Assembly: GCA_913064945.1 (NCBI GenBank)
Contig: CAJYAN010000001.1
Span: 1-64,000, forward strand
Direction: 5' to 3'
From: an uncultured Gammaproteobacteria bacterium
GTDB taxonomy: Bacteria; Pseudomonadota; Gammaproteobacteria; UBA6429; Thiohalophilaceae
Length of the DNA: 64,000 bases
Within the stretch, counting starts at the first letter, position 1, and the number at the start of each line of letters is the position of its first letter. A model generated the notes under the pieces. It was not told the DNA's origin and made no database searches. It saw only the letters and a list, made by a program, of their open reading frames with translations. The translations under genes were made by a program, and so were the position numbers. Shown here in pieces: positions 38,246 to 48,637 of the stretch.

Positions 38246-38854
38246 ATGGGTCATGAAAAAGTCGAGAGTAATATTGGTCTCATGGCACTTCTCATTGTGC
38301 TGGTGATCAGTGTGGGTGGTTTAGTTGAAATCGTACCGTTATTTTTTATCAAGGATACGACTGAACCGGTAAAGGGTTTGCAGCCCTATACGGCACTACA
38401 GCTGGAAGGACGGGATATTTACCTGCGGGAAGGCTGTTATAACTGTCATTCGCAAATGATTCGTCCCTTTCGGGCAGAGACCGAACGTTATGGTCACTAT
38501 TCGGTTGCGGGGGAGTTTGTCTATGATCATCCCTTTCAATGGGGATCAAAGCGAACCGGCCCTGACCTGGCGCGGGTGGGGGGACGCTATTCCGATGCCT
38601 GGCAGCGTGTTCATCTGACAAATCCGCGTGATGTGGTGCCGGAATCTAACATGCCGGCATTTCCCTGGTTATTGAAGAATAAGATCGACCCAACAATGAC
38701 ACCGAAAAAATTGCGCGCGATGCGAGTGCTGGGAGTGCCTTATAGCGATGAAGATATTGCCACTGCCGCTGCTGCCGTCAAAGACAGGACAGAGATGGAT
38801 GCCCTGATTGCCTACCTGCAAGTGCTGGGTACTTCAATTAAGACGCGGAGGTAA
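38246..38854 (+). CDS. ccoO: cbb3 oxidase monoheme subunit CcoO
   Basis: 202 aa: an N-terminal membrane anchor (about 10-33) and a periplasmic cytochrome c domain with one heme motif [12 protein letters not shown] (CxxCH). The distal methionine lies in [26 protein letters not shown] is typical of CcoO. It starts 11 bases after ccoN. Confidence 0.96.
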   Translation: MGHEKVESNIGLMALLIVLVISVGGLVEIVPLFFIKDTTEPVKGLQPYTALQLEGRDIYLREGCYNCHSQMIRPFRAETERYGHYSVAGEFVYDHPFQWGSKRTGPDLARVGGRYSDAWQRVHLTNPRDVVPESNMPAFPWLLKNKIDPTMTPKKLRAMRVLGVPYSDEDIATAAAAVKDRTEMDALIAYLQVLGTSIKTRR

Positions 38855-38858
38855 GACC

Positions 38859-39035
38859 ATGGATTATCATGATTTTCGTGCACTGTATTCCGTGCTCATG
38901 TTTGTTACGTTCATAGGTATTATTATCTGGGCATGGAGTCGCAAACGGCAGCATGATTTTGATGAAGCGGCGCACTTACCATTGAATGAACCAGAACATC
39001 CTCGTGCTGATAATAAAAAAGGGGGCACGCTATGA
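38859..39035 (+). CDS. ccoQ: cbb3 oxidase subunit CcoQ
   Basis: 58 aa with one membrane helix (about 11-28; SVLMFVTFIGIIIWAWS) followed by a basic then acidic tail (RKRQHDFDEAAHLPL), the usual CcoQ form. The ATG at 38859 lies four bases after ccoO. The end overlaps the ccoP start by four bases. CcoQ stabilises the complex. Confidence 0.9.
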   Translation: MDYHDFRALYSVLMFVTFIGIIIWAWSRKRQHDFDEAAHLPLNEPEHPRADNKKGGTL

Positions 39036-39922
39036 GTACTGCCTGGAGCTGGTATGTGATCATTCTTACCTTAGCAAATGTCTTTGGCTGCATCTGGTTA
39101 ATTCGCTGGACGAGCAAACCAAAAGTTGGCGAAGTAAAAACGGGTGATGTGACCGGACATGTCTGGGATGAAACATTGCAGGAGTATAATAACCCGATGC
39201 CACGCTGGTGGTTGTGGATGTTTTACTTGACGATCATTTTTGGTCTTATCTATCTCGCGCTCTATCCTGCGCTGGGTAACTTCAAGGGACTCTTTGGCTG
39301 GACGTCAAAACAGGAGTATCAGAAGGAAATTGCTCAGGCCAATGCGGCCTATGGCCCGATTTTTGCGGCCTATGCAAAAACCGATATCGTGACGCTGGCA
39401 AAAGATTCCGATGCCATGCGCGCCGGGCAACGCCTCTTTCTCAACTACTGTGCGAGTTGTCATGGTTCAGATGCTGGCGGGGCGAGAGGCTTTCCCAATC
39501 TACGTGACCATGACTGGTTGTACGGTGGCACGCCGGAAATGATCCAGACGAGTATTCTGGATGGGCGTCGGGGGGTCATGCCAGCCTGGGGTGCGGTCCT
39601 GGGTGACAAGGGAGTGGATGAAGTTGCTGCCTATGTTATGAGTCTCAGCGACAGGAAGGCGGATGCTGCATTGGCGCGTGCCGGTAAGGCAAGGTTTGAA
39701 ACTTTCTGTGCGGCATGCCATATGCCTGATGGCAAAGGCAATCAGGGAATCGGTGCGCCCAATCTAACCGATAATATCTGGTTATATGGTAGAGCAGCTT
39801 CGACAATCAAGCAGACCATTCGTGATGGCCGAAATGGTGTCATGCCTTCACACCGCACTTTTCTGGGTGAAGACAAGGCACACCTGTTGGCCGCTTATGT
39901 CTATAGTCTGAGTGCTAAATAG
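39032..39922 (+). CDS. ccoP: cbb3 oxidase diheme subunit CcoP
   Basis: 296 aa. Two N-terminal membrane segments (about 5-22 and 56-76) with the CcoP signature DGIxE-type region WDETLQEYNNPMPRWW between them, then two cytochrome c domains: CASCHGSDAGG (about residue 150) and CAACHMPDGKGNQG (about 230). It takes electrons from a soluble donor such as a cytochrome or the HiPIP. Overlaps ccoQ by four bases. Complete. Confidence 0.96.
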   Translation: MSTAWSWYVIILTLANVFGCIWLIRWTSKPKVGEVKTGDVTGHVWDETLQEYNNPMPRWWLWMFYLTIIFGLIYLALYPALGNFKGLFGWTSKQEYQKEIAQANAAYGPIFAAYAKTDIVTLAKDSDAMRAGQRLFLNYCASCHGSDAGGARGFPNLRDHDWLYGGTPEMIQTSILDGRRGVMPAWGAVLGDKGVDEVAAYVMSLSDRKADAALARAGKARFETFCAACHMPDGKGNQGIGAPNLTDNIWLYGRAASTIKQTIRDGRNGVMPSHRTFLGEDKAHLLAAYVYSLSAK

Positions 39923-40012
39923 TTCAACAAATCAGGGGGTATCGGCAGCGGGTGTTCTCGATACCCTGGGGTCTAAGCCGTTATTCATTCCAACTGCAAC
40001 CTCAGGTGTACC

Positions 40013-41398
40013 TTGAATACAACGGACACACAAACCACGGAAGCTTACGCCAGCCATAAGAAAGTTTATCCCCGTGAGGTGCATGGCCTGTTTGCGAGTC
40101 TGCGTATTAGCGGGGTACTCGTTCTGCTGGGGCTGTATTATTTTATTCCATGGATATCCTGGGATGGTCACCAATCGGTTCTGTTTGACCTGCCGGCGCG
40201 AAAGTTTCATATTTTTGGTTTAACTTTCTGGCCACAGGATTTTTTCTATCTGGCCATTCTGTTAATTATCGCCGCCTTGTCCTTATTCTTTTTTACCGCC
40301 CTGGCCGGAAGATTGTGGTGCGGCTATGCCTGTCCACAAACGGTGTGGACAGAGGTGTTTTTATGGATTGAAGGCAAAATTGAGGGCGGCCGCAGTAAAC
40401 AGATTAAGCTGGATCATTCCCCCTGGGTAAAATACAAGTTTGTTCGCAAGACTGGCAAACATATCGCCTGGATAGTTTTTGCTTTGTGGACCGGTTTTAC
40501 GTTTGTGGGTTTTTTTACGCCGATTAGCGAATTGGGGCACTCCCTGTTGAATGTTAGTCTGGGGCCCTGGGAAACATTCTGGATTGTTTTCTATGGTGTT
40601 GCGACCTACGGTAATGCGGGCTGGATGCGTGAACAGGTTTGTATCTATATGTGTCCATATGCACGCTTCCAGAGTGCCATGTTTGATAAAAACACCCTGG
40701 TGATTTCCTACGATGAAAATCGTGGTGAGCCGCGTGGTTCACGCAGAAAAGGTCTGGATTATAAGCGCGCCGGTCTGGGAGATTGTGTCGACTGTACTAT
40801 GTGCGTGCAGGCCTGTCCGACCGGGATCGATATTCGTGATGGGTTGCAGTACCAGTGTATTGGCTGCGCTGCCTGTGTTGATATCTGTAATGAGGTGATG
40901 GATAAAGTCGGCTATTCTCGCGGCCTCATCAAATACACTACTGAAAACGCCCTCGAAGGCAAACCGACTCGTGTATTACGACCTCGTATGATCGTCTATG
41001 CGGTGTTGTTATGCGCGATGGGTCTCGGCTTAATCTACAGTATGGCCACGCGTGTGCCCCTGGGGCTGGATATTATTCGTGATCGCAACGCCCTGTATCG
41101 TGAAGCAGACAATGGCTGGATTGAAAATATCTACACGCTAAAGATAATTAATATGGATAAGACAGACCACCGACTTTCATTGAGTGCAGAGGGTATATCT
41201 GGACTGCGCCTGCAAGGGGCCGCCGCTGAATTTACAGCCGCCGCCGGGCAGGTGATGGAAAAAGTTGTACGACTACAGGCAGATCCAGAGGTACTAAATA
41301 AAGCGGGCTATGATATTAATTTTCGTATTCAGGCAATCGACCAGCCTGTTTTAACGTTAACTGAAAAAGGTCGTTTCATCGCGCCGGTGAGGTATTAG
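40013..41398 (+). CDS. ccoG: cbb3 assembly protein CcoG (FixG/RdxA)
   Basis: 461 aa membrane ferredoxin-like protein that reduces copper during cbb3 assembly. Family N-terminus KKVYPREVHGLFASLRI requires the TTG start at 40013. Five membrane segments, then CGYACPQTVW and two ferredoxin-type motifs CVDCTMCVQACPTGIDIR and CIGCAACVDICNEVMDKVGY. The C-terminus is an immunoglobulin-like periplasmic domain. It is separated by 90 bases from ccoP; fixH follows with no gap. Confidence 0.95.
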   Translation: MNTTDTQTTEAYASHKKVYPREVHGLFASLRISGVLVLLGLYYFIPWISWDGHQSVLFDLPARKFHIFGLTFWPQDFFYLAILLIIAALSLFFFTALAGRLWCGYACPQTVWTEVFLWIEGKIEGGRSKQIKLDHSPWVKYKFVRKTGKHIAWIVFALWTGFTFVGFFTPISELGHSLLNVSLGPWETFWIVFYGVATYGNAGWMREQVCIYMCPYARFQSAMFDKNTLVISYDENRGEPRGSRRKGLDYKRAGLGDCVDCTMCVQACPTGIDIRDGLQYQCIGCAACVDICNEVMDKVGYSRGLIKYTTENALEGKPTRVLRPRMIVYAVLLCAMGLGLIYSMATRVPLGLDIIRDRNALYREADNGWIENIYTLKIINMDKTDHRLSLSAEGISGLRLQGAAAEFTAAAGQVMEKVVRLQADPEVLNKAGYDINFRIQAIDQPVLTLTEKGRFIAPVRY

Positions 41399-41914
41399 AT
41401 GAGTATTTCATATGATAGGGATGAGCTTCCCTGGTATAAATATTTCTGGCCCTGGTTTTTTATTGGTTTGCCTTTGTTGACTGTGCTTGGTGGAATTCAT
41501 TATATGTACCTGGCCGTGCATGATTCCGATGGTCTCGTTGCTGACGATTATTATAAACGAGGCCTGGCCATTAATCAGGTGCTGGAAAAAGACCAGCGCG
41601 CCGATGATCTAGGGCTTATGGCAACCGGTTATTTTGATTTTGACAGGAAGCTGGTGCACCTGCATCTGACGGGCCTGAAACGCTGGCCAGCATCCATGAC
41701 ACTTGCATTACTTCATCCAACCCGAGCCCATCGCGACCATAAGATAATGCTGCATAAACAACCAGGCAATGGCGAATACCTGGGTGTTATTTCCAGTGTC
41801 AGTGCGGGTAACTGGCATCTAATGCTCCAGCCACCAGACAGGGATTGGCGGCTGACAACGCGTTTTCGCTGGCCCGGGGGGATGCACTGGAGTATGAAAC
41901 CCGTAAAAGAGTAA
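41399..41914 (+). CDS. ccoH: cbb3 assembly protein CcoH/FixH
   Basis: 171 aa with one N-terminal membrane helix (about 16-40, WPWFFIGLPLLTVLGGIHY) and a small beta-rich periplasmic domain containing ADDYYKRGLAIN, a FixH-type signature. It starts at the base after the ccoG stop. FixH is needed for cbb3 assembly. The usual partners ccoI (copper ATPase) and ccoS do not follow; a different small gene does. Confidence 0.88.
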   Translation: MSISYDRDELPWYKYFWPWFFIGLPLLTVLGGIHYMYLAVHDSDGLVADDYYKRGLAINQVLEKDQRADDLGLMATGYFDFDRKLVHLHLTGLKRWPASMTLALLHPTRAHRDHKIMLHKQPGNGEYLGVISSVSAGNWHLMLQPPDRDWRLTTRFRWPGGMHWSMKPVKE

Positions 41915-41943
41915 TGCTTGTCACGACAAAAGGAGGGGGGAGG

Positions 41944-42201
41944 ATGAAGAATAATGATAGCGAACAGGATATTCCGAAAATTCAGAAAATTATTGCCGTT
42001 TTCTGGCCGTCATTTTTGACCGCCGGGCTGGCGACAATTTTCTTTTTTACGGCCTTTGATCCGCAACTGATGATGCAGCTTGCTGGTTATACTGAGATTA
42101 GCCGGATGGCTGGCTATACCGTAGGATTTTTTTTATTCTGGGCGCTCACGGCCAGTACCTGTGCGCTGACCTGTTATTTTCGTCGCCCCTGTCCCCGTTA
42201 A
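41944..42201 (+). CDS. Small two-helix membrane protein, unknown
   Basis: 85 aa. Two hydrophobic segments (about 21-40 and 55-77) separated by a short acidic loop, with a basic, Cys-containing C-terminus (ALTCYFRRPCPR). Strong ribosome site (AGGAGGGGGGAGG) before the ATG at 41944. It follows fixH by 29 bases and ends the cco cluster, where ccoI/ccoS normally sit. No family recognised; a role in oxidase assembly is inference from position. Confidence 0.7.
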   Translation: MKNNDSEQDIPKIQKIIAVFWPSFLTAGLATIFFFTAFDPQLMMQLAGYTEISRMAGYTVGFFLFWALTASTCALTCYFRRPCPR

Positions 42202-42330
42202 TGCAGCGTAGATACAGCGTTTGTATGTGCGGGATGACAGGCCAGCACAGCATCAACGATTAAAACGGCTGTGCAGCTATTCCATCTAAAGCGGATATCC
42301 AAAAGCATCCATCGAGGCCGCGCCTGTTTC

Positions 42331-43035
42331 ATGTGTCGCTGGTGGCGACGACTGCGCTGGGTGGGTTTTATTCTGTTGTTGATGCTGGCGAGTGATCTTT
42401 TTTATTTATCCTTGCACTGGCCGGACTGGGATGCGATTGAGCATGGTGTCGTATCAAAATCCGCCTTTATTCACCAATATGAACGACGTCGCCGGCATGA
42501 GCCTAATTTACCTGCCTTGCAATGGCGGCCGGTTGCACGTCAGTCTATTCCTCGACACCTCAAGCAGGCGGTAATCGCCGCCGAAGATGCGCGATTTTAT
42601 CAGCACAACGGTTTTGATCTGCAGGCATTTAAAACAGCAATGAGTCGTAATTTTAAAATCCAGGAATTCAAATATGGTGCAAGCACCATTTCTCAGCAGA
42701 CGATTAAGAATTTGTATTTGAGTCAATCACGTTCGCCGCTGCGCAAATGGCATGAACTGGTAATGACCGTGGCGATGGAGCTGAATCTGAGTAAGGAACG
42801 CATTCTGGAGTTGTACCTGAATATTGCAGAGTTTGGTCCGGGGATTTACGGTGTCGAGGCAGCGGCAGAGCACTACTGGCATCTGCCGGTGTCCAGTTTG
42901 CAGCCCTGGCAGTCGGCACAATTAGCCGCCTGTCTACCAAGTCCACTCAGGCATAACCCGGCAACTGCAAGTCGTCAGTTTTATCGGCGTACAAACAGGG
43001 TCATTGGGTTTATGCAGCAACAGACCTGGCCGTAG
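42331..43035 (+). CDS. mtgA: Monofunctional peptidoglycan glycosyltransferase MtgA
   Basis: 234 aa. An N-terminal membrane helix (about 8-30) anchors a GT51 domain that polymerises lipid II. Motifs: AVIAAEDARFYQHNGFD with the catalytic Glu, YGASTISQQTIKNLYLSQSR, MTVAMELNLSKERILELYLN, and EFGPGIYGVEAAAEHYW. Length matches MtgA once started at 42331; the frame is open to a GTG at 42271. It is not part of the cco operon functionally. Confidence 0.94.
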   Translation: MCRWWRRLRWVGFILLLMLASDLFYLSLHWPDWDAIEHGVVSKSAFIHQYERRRRHEPNLPALQWRPVARQSIPRHLKQAVIAAEDARFYQHNGFDLQAFKTAMSRNFKIQEFKYGASTISQQTIKNLYLSQSRSPLRKWHELVMTVAMELNLSKERILELYLNIAEFGPGIYGVEAAAEHYWHLPVSSLQPWQSAQLAACLPSPLRHNPATASRQFYRRTNRVIGFMQQQTWP

Positions 43036-43177
43036 ACTGTCTGAAAAGACCTGGGCCAGCAAGCGGGGATTAAATTTTGTACTCAGCGGAGAGATAAAAA
43101 ATTTCCCAGCCTTCAGTCGTGGCGACAGGCAAAAAAGTAAGACGGATTGATGTCATTGAGGCTGTCGACATGCTGCA

Positions 43178-43708
43178 TCAACCGGCACGATGACGTTGCA
43201 TTAATCGCACATAGTGCTGAGCGGAATAGTGTATGGACTCTATCTCGTCAGGACTTAGCCTGCGTATCCTGCGCGCCGGGCTCCCCATCCACAAATAACC
43301 GGTCTCCAGAATTTTACCCGGGGTTATCAGGCTACCGGCACCTATCAGTGTCTGTGGTTCGACTACGACACCATCCATCAGGGTGGCCCCCATACCGATC
43401 AGGCAGTCGGCACCGACCTTACAGCCGTGCAGGGTGACGCGGTGGCCAACGGTTACCCGGTCACCAATTGTTAAGGCAAAGCCGTCGCGGTGATAGGACC
43501 CTGCATGAGTGACATGACAAACGCTGTGATCCTGAATATTCGTCTGCTGGCCAATCGTAATGGCATTCACATCACCCCGCATGACGGCGAAAGGCCAGAT
43601 AGAGCTCTGCGCACCAATCGTCACATCGCCAATCACCAACGCCGCTTCATCAATGTAGGCATCAGCGGCGATAGTGGGTGTGATGTTTTCAAAACGGCGT
43701 AGCGTCAT
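43178..43708 (-). CDS. Gamma-class carbonic anhydrase-like protein
   Basis: 176 aa left-handed beta-helix of hexapeptide repeats (IGDVTIGAQSSIWPFAVMRG; DVNAITIGQQTNIQDHS). Three zinc histidines fit the family: SVCHVTH and VGHRVTLHGC. It belongs to the YrdA/CaiE branch, many of which lack proven activity. In a CO2-fixing cell a carbonic anhydrase role is plausible but not shown. It ends 142 bases from mtgA and is convergent with it. Confidence 0.9.
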   Translation of the reverse strand: MTLRRFENITPTIAADAYIDEAALVIGDVTIGAQSSIWPFAVMRGDVNAITIGQQTNIQDHSVCHVTHAGSYHRDGFALTIGDRVTVGHRVTLHGCKVGADCLIGMGATLMDGVVVEPQTLIGAGSLITPGKILETGYLWMGSPARRIRRLSPDEIESIHYSAQHYVRLMQRHRAG

Positions 43709-43734
43709 ACAAGTGGCTTACCAGCAATACGTTG

Positions 43735-45084
43735 TTATCTCATGGTGACCAGTTCTTCGGAACTGGTAGGGTGTATCGCAACGCAATTATCAAAGTCCTT
43801 CTTGGTAGCCCCCATTTTTATGGCGACACCAAAACCCTGTAGCATTTCATCGGCCCCCTTGCCAATGATATGACAGCCAACAACTTTTTCATTGGCACCG
43901 ACGCAGACCAGCTTCATGGCGGTCTTTTGCGGATGGGGACTAAGCGCATGATACATGGCAGTGAAGCTGCTGGTATAAACCTTTACGGCATCACCGTGTT
44001 GGGCGCGGGCCTCGTCTTCCGTTAAGCCGATCGTACCGATGGGGGGGTGGCTGAACATGACGGTGGGGATATCGTTATAGTCAAGCTTACGGTCCGGCAT
44101 GTTATTAAATAATCGGTCCGATAGACGGCGTGCGGCGTTGATGGCGACCGGGGTGAGTTGTGCCTTGCCAGTCACATCACCAACGGCATAAATACCGGCA
44201 ACATTAGTCTGCTGGAATTCATCTGTTGGAATATACCCCTGCTTGTCATACTGCACACCCGCTGCATCGAGGTTTAATGCTGCGGTGTTGGGTGTACGAC
44301 CAATGGCCCAGATCAGTGCGTCGACTGCTTCCAGGCTGACACCGCCGGAACAATGAATGGTTAATTGGCCATTGCTATTCTTCTCGACGTTTTCAACATT
44401 AATACTGGAGAGAATATTAACACCGGCATTGTTCATTTCTTCCATTAGTGTGTCGCGCAACATGGCATCAAAATTAGAAAGAAAATGTGTGCGTCGTAAC
44501 AGCATGCTGACTTCACTGCCGAGGCCATTGAGGACGCCGGCCAGTTCCACCGCGATATAACCAGCACCGACGACCGCGACGCGTTTCGGTTGTGTCTGCA
44601 GGGCAAAGAAACCATCCGAGCTAATGCCGTGTTCGGCACCGGGGGTCGACGGGATTACGGGATAGCCGCCGGGGGCGATAACGATATGGTCGGCGGTATA
44701 TTGTTGCCCGCTGACTTCAACTGTATGGGCATCGACGAATCTAGCGGTGCCCTGGATATGATCGATATTGGAGTCTTTCAGATAGTTGTCGTACCAGGTG
44801 AGGATGCCACTGATATAGTCTTCGCGGGCTGCAACCAGTTTTGCCCAGTCAAAATGATTGACGCTGACATCAAAGCCATAGCCCGCCGCCGTTTGCATTG
44901 CCTCGGCAATCTCGGAGGCAAACCACATGACTTTTTTCGGGACGCAGCCGATGTTGACACAGGTGCCGCCGAGTTTCTGGCTTTCAATGACGGCCGTTTT
45001 TTTGCCGTATTCTGCGGCGCGTTCTGCCGCCGAGAGGCCGCCGCTGCCGCCACCGATGGCGATGAGATTGTAGTGTTGTGGCAT
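43735..45084 (-). CDS. gor: Glutathione reductase
   Basis: 449 aa flavoprotein disulfide reductase. FAD motif [18 protein letters not shown], redox disulfide [18 protein letters not shown]-binding [19 protein letters not shown], second FAD motif GIYAVGDV, and the C-terminal [11 protein letters not shown] with the catalytic His. These match the glutathione reductase branch of E. coli Gor. The start is the ATG at 45084 ([12 protein letters not shown]); the frame upstream to 45249 is not family-like. It regenerates GSH. Divergent from the receptor at 45263. Confidence 0.95.
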   Translation of the reverse strand: MPQHYNLIAIGGGSGGLSAAERAAEYGKKTAVIESQKLGGTCVNIGCVPKKVMWFASEIAEAMQTAAGYGFDVSVNHFDWAKLVAAREDYISGILTWYDNYLKDSNIDHIQGTARFVDAHTVEVSGQQYTADHIVIAPGGYPVIPSTPGAEHGISSDGFFALQTQPKRVAVVGAGYIAVELAGVLNGLGSEVSMLLRRTHFLSNFDAMLRDTLMEEMNNAGVNILSSINVENVEKNSNGQLTIHCSGGVSLEAVDALIWAIGRTPNTAALNLDAAGVQYDKQGYIPTDEFQQTNVAGIYAVGDVTGKAQLTPVAINAARRLSDRLFNNMPDRKLDYNDIPTVMFSHPPIGTIGLTEDEARAQHGDAVKVYTSSFTAMYHALSPHPQKTAMKLVCVGANEKVVGCHIIGKGADEMLQGFGVAIKMGATKKDFDNCVAIHPTSSEELVTMR

Positions 45085-45262
45085 AGATGATCCCGCGAGA
45101 GTTGCACATAAAGAGGTTGAGTTTATCAAGTATTGATCAATGTTTCGCTGTATGAAGATATAAACATAAGAATAATGTGTGATTAGATTAAAGGTTTGGT
45201 GTATATATCCAATAGACCATACAGTTCGAGTGGTTAAAAAACCATGCAAAAGGAGTTGGAAT

Positions 45263-46849
45263 ATGAAGAATAATCAACCGGTGACGCAGCGGGAAATTGC
45301 TTTTTCGGAAGACATTAATATTTTATCCACGACAGATCCCAAGGGCAGCGTCAGCTATGTGAATGATGATTTTGTCGATTTAAGCGGTTTCAGGTGTGAA
45401 GAGCTTCTAAACAAAAACCACAATGTGGTACGTCATCCGGATATGCCACCGGCCGCCTTTCAGAATTTATGGGATACCCTCAAGGCACGACACCCCTGGA
45501 TGGGGATTGTCAAAAATCGCACCAAGGCGGGGGACCATTACTGGGTGAATGCCTTTGTAACGCCAATCAGTCGTGATGGAAAGATTGTTGAATATCAGTC
45601 AGTGCGGAGCAAGCCAAAGCGTGAAGAAATCGAGCGTGCCGAAACATTTTATCAACATATCAATGCTGGCAAGCTCCCCTGGTTGATGCGTTTACCGCCG
45701 CTACGCTTTGAATTTTTACTGGCGGTGGGTCTCTGTCTGGGGATCGCCCCCCTGGCGGTCCTCACCCTGATAATGAACCACGTCACGATATTCCCGGTTG
45801 TGGGCGGCGTGATGGCGGGTCTGCTCATCGGTGGTGGTTTGCTGTATCGCTGGAGTCGGCCGGTGCGTCGTGCCATCAATGAAGCCAATAAGGTGTTTCA
45901 TACTGATCTACTGCAATGGGTTTATACAGGGACGACCGCGGAGTCGGGTAAGTTATCGCTGGGACTGAAAATGCTCAAGACCGAGTTAGGTGCGATGGTG
46001 GGTCGTGTCTTTGATGTCTCAGAACAGATAAAAGCCAGGTCCGTGGCGCTGACCAATCATTCAAATGTGACGTTTCAGAATACACAACAACAGAATAATG
46101 AGTGTCTGCAGTTGTCGGTGGCGATGGAGGAAATGGACAAGAGTGCCGCCCAGGTTAAGGACAATGCCGAGGCGGCGGCGACAGCCGCGAATACCGCACA
46201 GCAGCACGTTGATGAAGGTCTGACAGTCGTGCAAAAGTCTGATGCCGCCATACAGCAGCTGGCGAGCCAGATGGAAGAATCGGCGGGCAGTATTCGTCAT
46301 CTGGCAGAACAGACCAGTGGTGTCGCCGAGGTTCTGAATGTGATCAAGGGTATTGCCGAGCAAACCAATTTGCTGGCATTGAATGCCGCGATCGAGGCGG
46401 CACGTGCTGGCGACATGGGTAGAGGTTTTGCCGTGGTAGCAGATGAGGTGCGTACCCTGGCGAATCGGACACAGGATTCAACCGTTGAAATCGAAAAAAT
46501 GATTGCCTTATTACAAATCAGTGCCAAAGATGCTGTAGAGACCATTGAGAAAAGTCGCCTGCATGCACAGGAAAATGTTGAACTGACGAAACAGACGGGT
46601 GAGTTTCTGCAGAGTATTGCCAACGCCGTTTATGGTATCCAGCAAATGAACCAGCAGATCGATCAGGCCGCGAAAGAACAAAGTGCGACGGTGGGTCAGG
46701 TGACGAATACAATGCAACATTTAGCTAGTTCTGGTGAGCAGACCATGGAAGCGGTAAAAGAATCTCGCACAGTGAGTGATGATATTGATGCGCTGGCGGG
46801 GATTATGTATGAGCTGGCAAGGCACTTTCGTGAGGTCGCTCGCGGCTAA
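45263..46849 (+). CDS. aer: Aer-like PAS chemoreceptor
   Basis: 528 aa. N-terminal PAS domain (about 15-115) with the Aer signature [28 protein letters not shown] and [21 protein letters not shown]. Two membrane segments (about 150-190) without a periplasmic domain, then HAMP-like region and the MCP signalling hairpin ([38 protein letters not shown]). Aer proteins sense the redox state through FAD in PAS. The ATG has AAAAGGAG upstream. It is probably the energy-taxis input for the che operon at 20.7-29.7 kb. Confidence 0.94.
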   Translation: MKNNQPVTQREIAFSEDINILSTTDPKGSVSYVNDDFVDLSGFRCEELLNKNHNVVRHPDMPPAAFQNLWDTLKARHPWMGIVKNRTKAGDHYWVNAFVTPISRDGKIVEYQSVRSKPKREEIERAETFYQHINAGKLPWLMRLPPLRFEFLLAVGLCLGIAPLAVLTLIMNHVTIFPVVGGVMAGLLIGGGLLYRWSRPVRRAINEANKVFHTDLLQWVYTGTTAESGKLSLGLKMLKTELGAMVGRVFDVSEQIKARSVALTNHSNVTFQNTQQQNNECLQLSVAMEEMDKSAAQVKDNAEAAATAANTAQQHVDEGLTVVQKSDAAIQQLASQMEESAGSIRHLAEQTSGVAEVLNVIKGIAEQTNLLALNAAIEAARAGDMGRGFAVVADEVRTLANRTQDSTVEIEKMIALLQISAKDAVETIEKSRLHAQENVELTKQTGEFLQSIANAVYGIQQMNQQIDQAAKEQSATVGQVTNTMQHLASSGEQTMEAVKESRTVSDDIDALAGIMYELARHFREVARG

Positions 46850-46899
46850 TAGTTAAACTGTGTATGATCGCGCTCATTATTTTATGGGAGTGATGAAAA

Positions 46900-47223
46900 A
46901 TGAGTGAAGGTTTACAACTATCGCGAGACATGATCGATGGTGTCATCAAGGCAATTACTGAGCACGATAAAAATGCCGGGCAAGACATGATGATCGTGGT
47001 GCAATATCTGAGTGCGATCACCGGTTTTTTGGCCGCTGAGTTTCCGGGCCCGGATGCCGAGCGTGAGGAATTTTTGAAATATCTCAATGACCTGATGCAA
47101 CACGTCTGCGCCGACAAGCGCAAACAGCATCAAGAGGCAGTGCCTCAGGCCGCCGCCGCGCCGATGGCCGGAAAAAGTGAGCCGACGGCAGACCCGGCCG
47201 TGGGGATCTGGAGGCCGGAATAG
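46900..47223 (+). CDS. Small soluble protein behind aer, unknown
   Basis: 107 aa: a helical core (about 8-75, DMIDGVIKAITEHDKNAGQD and MMIVVQYLSAITGFLAAEFP) and an Ala/Pro-rich flexible tail. GGGAG precedes the ATG. It starts 50 bases after the Aer gene and has no recognised family. The composition is coding-like. Function unknown; proximity suggests, but does not show, a link to Aer. Confidence 0.75.
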   Translation: MSEGLQLSRDMIDGVIKAITEHDKNAGQDMMIVVQYLSAITGFLAAEFPGPDAEREEFLKYLNDLMQHVCADKRKQHQEAVPQAAAAPMAGKSEPTADPAVGIWRPE

Positions 47224-47330
47224 TCTTATCAAACCCTGATAAAATGTAGTAGAGTATGACTCTCTTGTGCCAATATAACCATACAAAGAATATGGTAATA
47301 TGCATAACCCATCGATAGAAATGGGGTTCT

Positions 47331-48632
47331 ATGTCCATCAGTGCATTGCGAGTTCAGAAGCGATCGATTTCTGCGGTGTCCCGCCAGATCAGGCCAGGCG
47401 GGGTGTTGTTATTGTGTGCAGTTTTATTCGTACTGACTGCCTGTCATAGCGAAGTAAATTCCGCCAAAAGTGCTACGAAATTAACATCGACGTCGATACA
47501 GACCCACAAACATCTGGCCAGTCGTTATGTCTGCCCGATGCATCCGAATATAATTAAGGAAGTGCCGGGGACCTGCCCAATATGCGGTATGACACTGGTG
47601 AAAAAAAAGATTGATCTTGATGCGGGAGCCTATCCAAAAGTTACACTCAATCCGGCGGTAGTGCAGAATATGGGGATTCGTACGGCCAAAGTTACGCGTG
47701 GTGGCCTGTGGCGATTCATCAAAACTGTTGGTTATGTCTCTTATGACCAGGATCGTCTGAGCGTCGTTGATATGCGGACCGAGGGCTGGGTTGAGAATAT
47801 GGCCGTACGGGTAGTGGGGCTGCACGTGAAAAAGGGCCAGCTGCTATTCGAATTATATTCGCCTGAATTCTTGAAGACACAGAAAGCGTTTATTGCCGCC
47901 CAAAAAAAAGACGAGTCAGGTATTAATAAACAGTACTCCCGTCGCCAGGAAAGTGTGGACGCCCGAGATCATTTGCGTTATTTGCAGATCACAGAGAGTA
48001 TGATCAATGAAATTGCGCGTACTGGACGCCCACAATTTCGTATACCAATTTATGCCCCCCAGCAGGGTACGATCATCAAGTTCGATATCTATAAACATAA
48101 ATATATTTACCCTTATGAAGAGTTATTGACAATCGCAGATACCTCCACGGTCTGGGTAGAAGCAAGGGTCTATGAACATCAACTGGCATGGATACATCTG
48201 GGTTTGAAAGCGGATGTAATTGTTAAGGCTGTACCAGGACAGGTTTACCATGGAGAAGTTAATTATATTTATCCTGAGTTGGATTCCAAAACCCGCTCTT
48301 TGCGCGTGAGGTTACGTGTTCCCAACACGGACGGCAGGCTCAAACCAAATATGTTTGCTTATGTGCATATTTATGGCGGCCTTAAAAAAGATATCTTGAA
48401 AATACCCCGAGAGGCATTGATCGAGACAGGTGAGCGAGAAAGTGTGATTCTTAATCGAGGCAAGGGAAAGTTTCAACCCGTCGATGTTGTGACTGGCATG
48501 CGTAGCGACAAAGAAATAGAGATTCTATCCGGTCTAAAACAAGGTGACAGCGTCGTTTCCTCCGGCCAATTTTTAATTGATTCTGAGGCCAATATACAGG
48601 CCAGTTTCAAACGTTTGCAACATCACGAGTAA
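47331..48632 (+). CDS. cusB: Heavy-metal efflux adaptor CusB
   Basis: 433 aa periplasmic adaptor of a CusCBA-type RND efflux pump. A lipobox (LFVLTACHS) suggests a lipid anchor after cleavage. Residues about 66-90 hold a heavy-metal-binding YHS-like domain YVCPMHPNIIKEVPGTCPIC with GM next. The hairpin, lipoyl and beta-barrel parts follow (LYSPEFLKTQKAFIAAQKK; PIYAPQQGTIIK; VRLRVPNTDGRLKPNMFAYV). Six bases separate it from cusA. No outer-membrane cusC is nearby. Confidence 0.94.
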   Translation: MSISALRVQKRSISAVSRQIRPGGVLLLCAVLFVLTACHSEVNSAKSATKLTSTSIQTHKHLASRYVCPMHPNIIKEVPGTCPICGMTLVKKKIDLDAGAYPKVTLNPAVVQNMGIRTAKVTRGGLWRFIKTVGYVSYDQDRLSVVDMRTEGWVENMAVRVVGLHVKKGQLLFELYSPEFLKTQKAFIAAQKKDESGINKQYSRRQESVDARDHLRYLQITESMINEIARTGRPQFRIPIYAPQQGTIIKFDIYKHKYIYPYEELLTIADTSTVWVEARVYEHQLAWIHLGLKADVIVKAVPGQVYHGEVNYIYPELDSKTRSLRVRLRVPNTDGRLKPNMFAYVHIYGGLKKDILKIPREALIETGERESVILNRGKGKFQPVDVVTGMRSDKEIEILSGLKQGDSVVSSGQFLIDSEANIQASFKRLQHHE

Positions 48633-48637
48633 CGATT

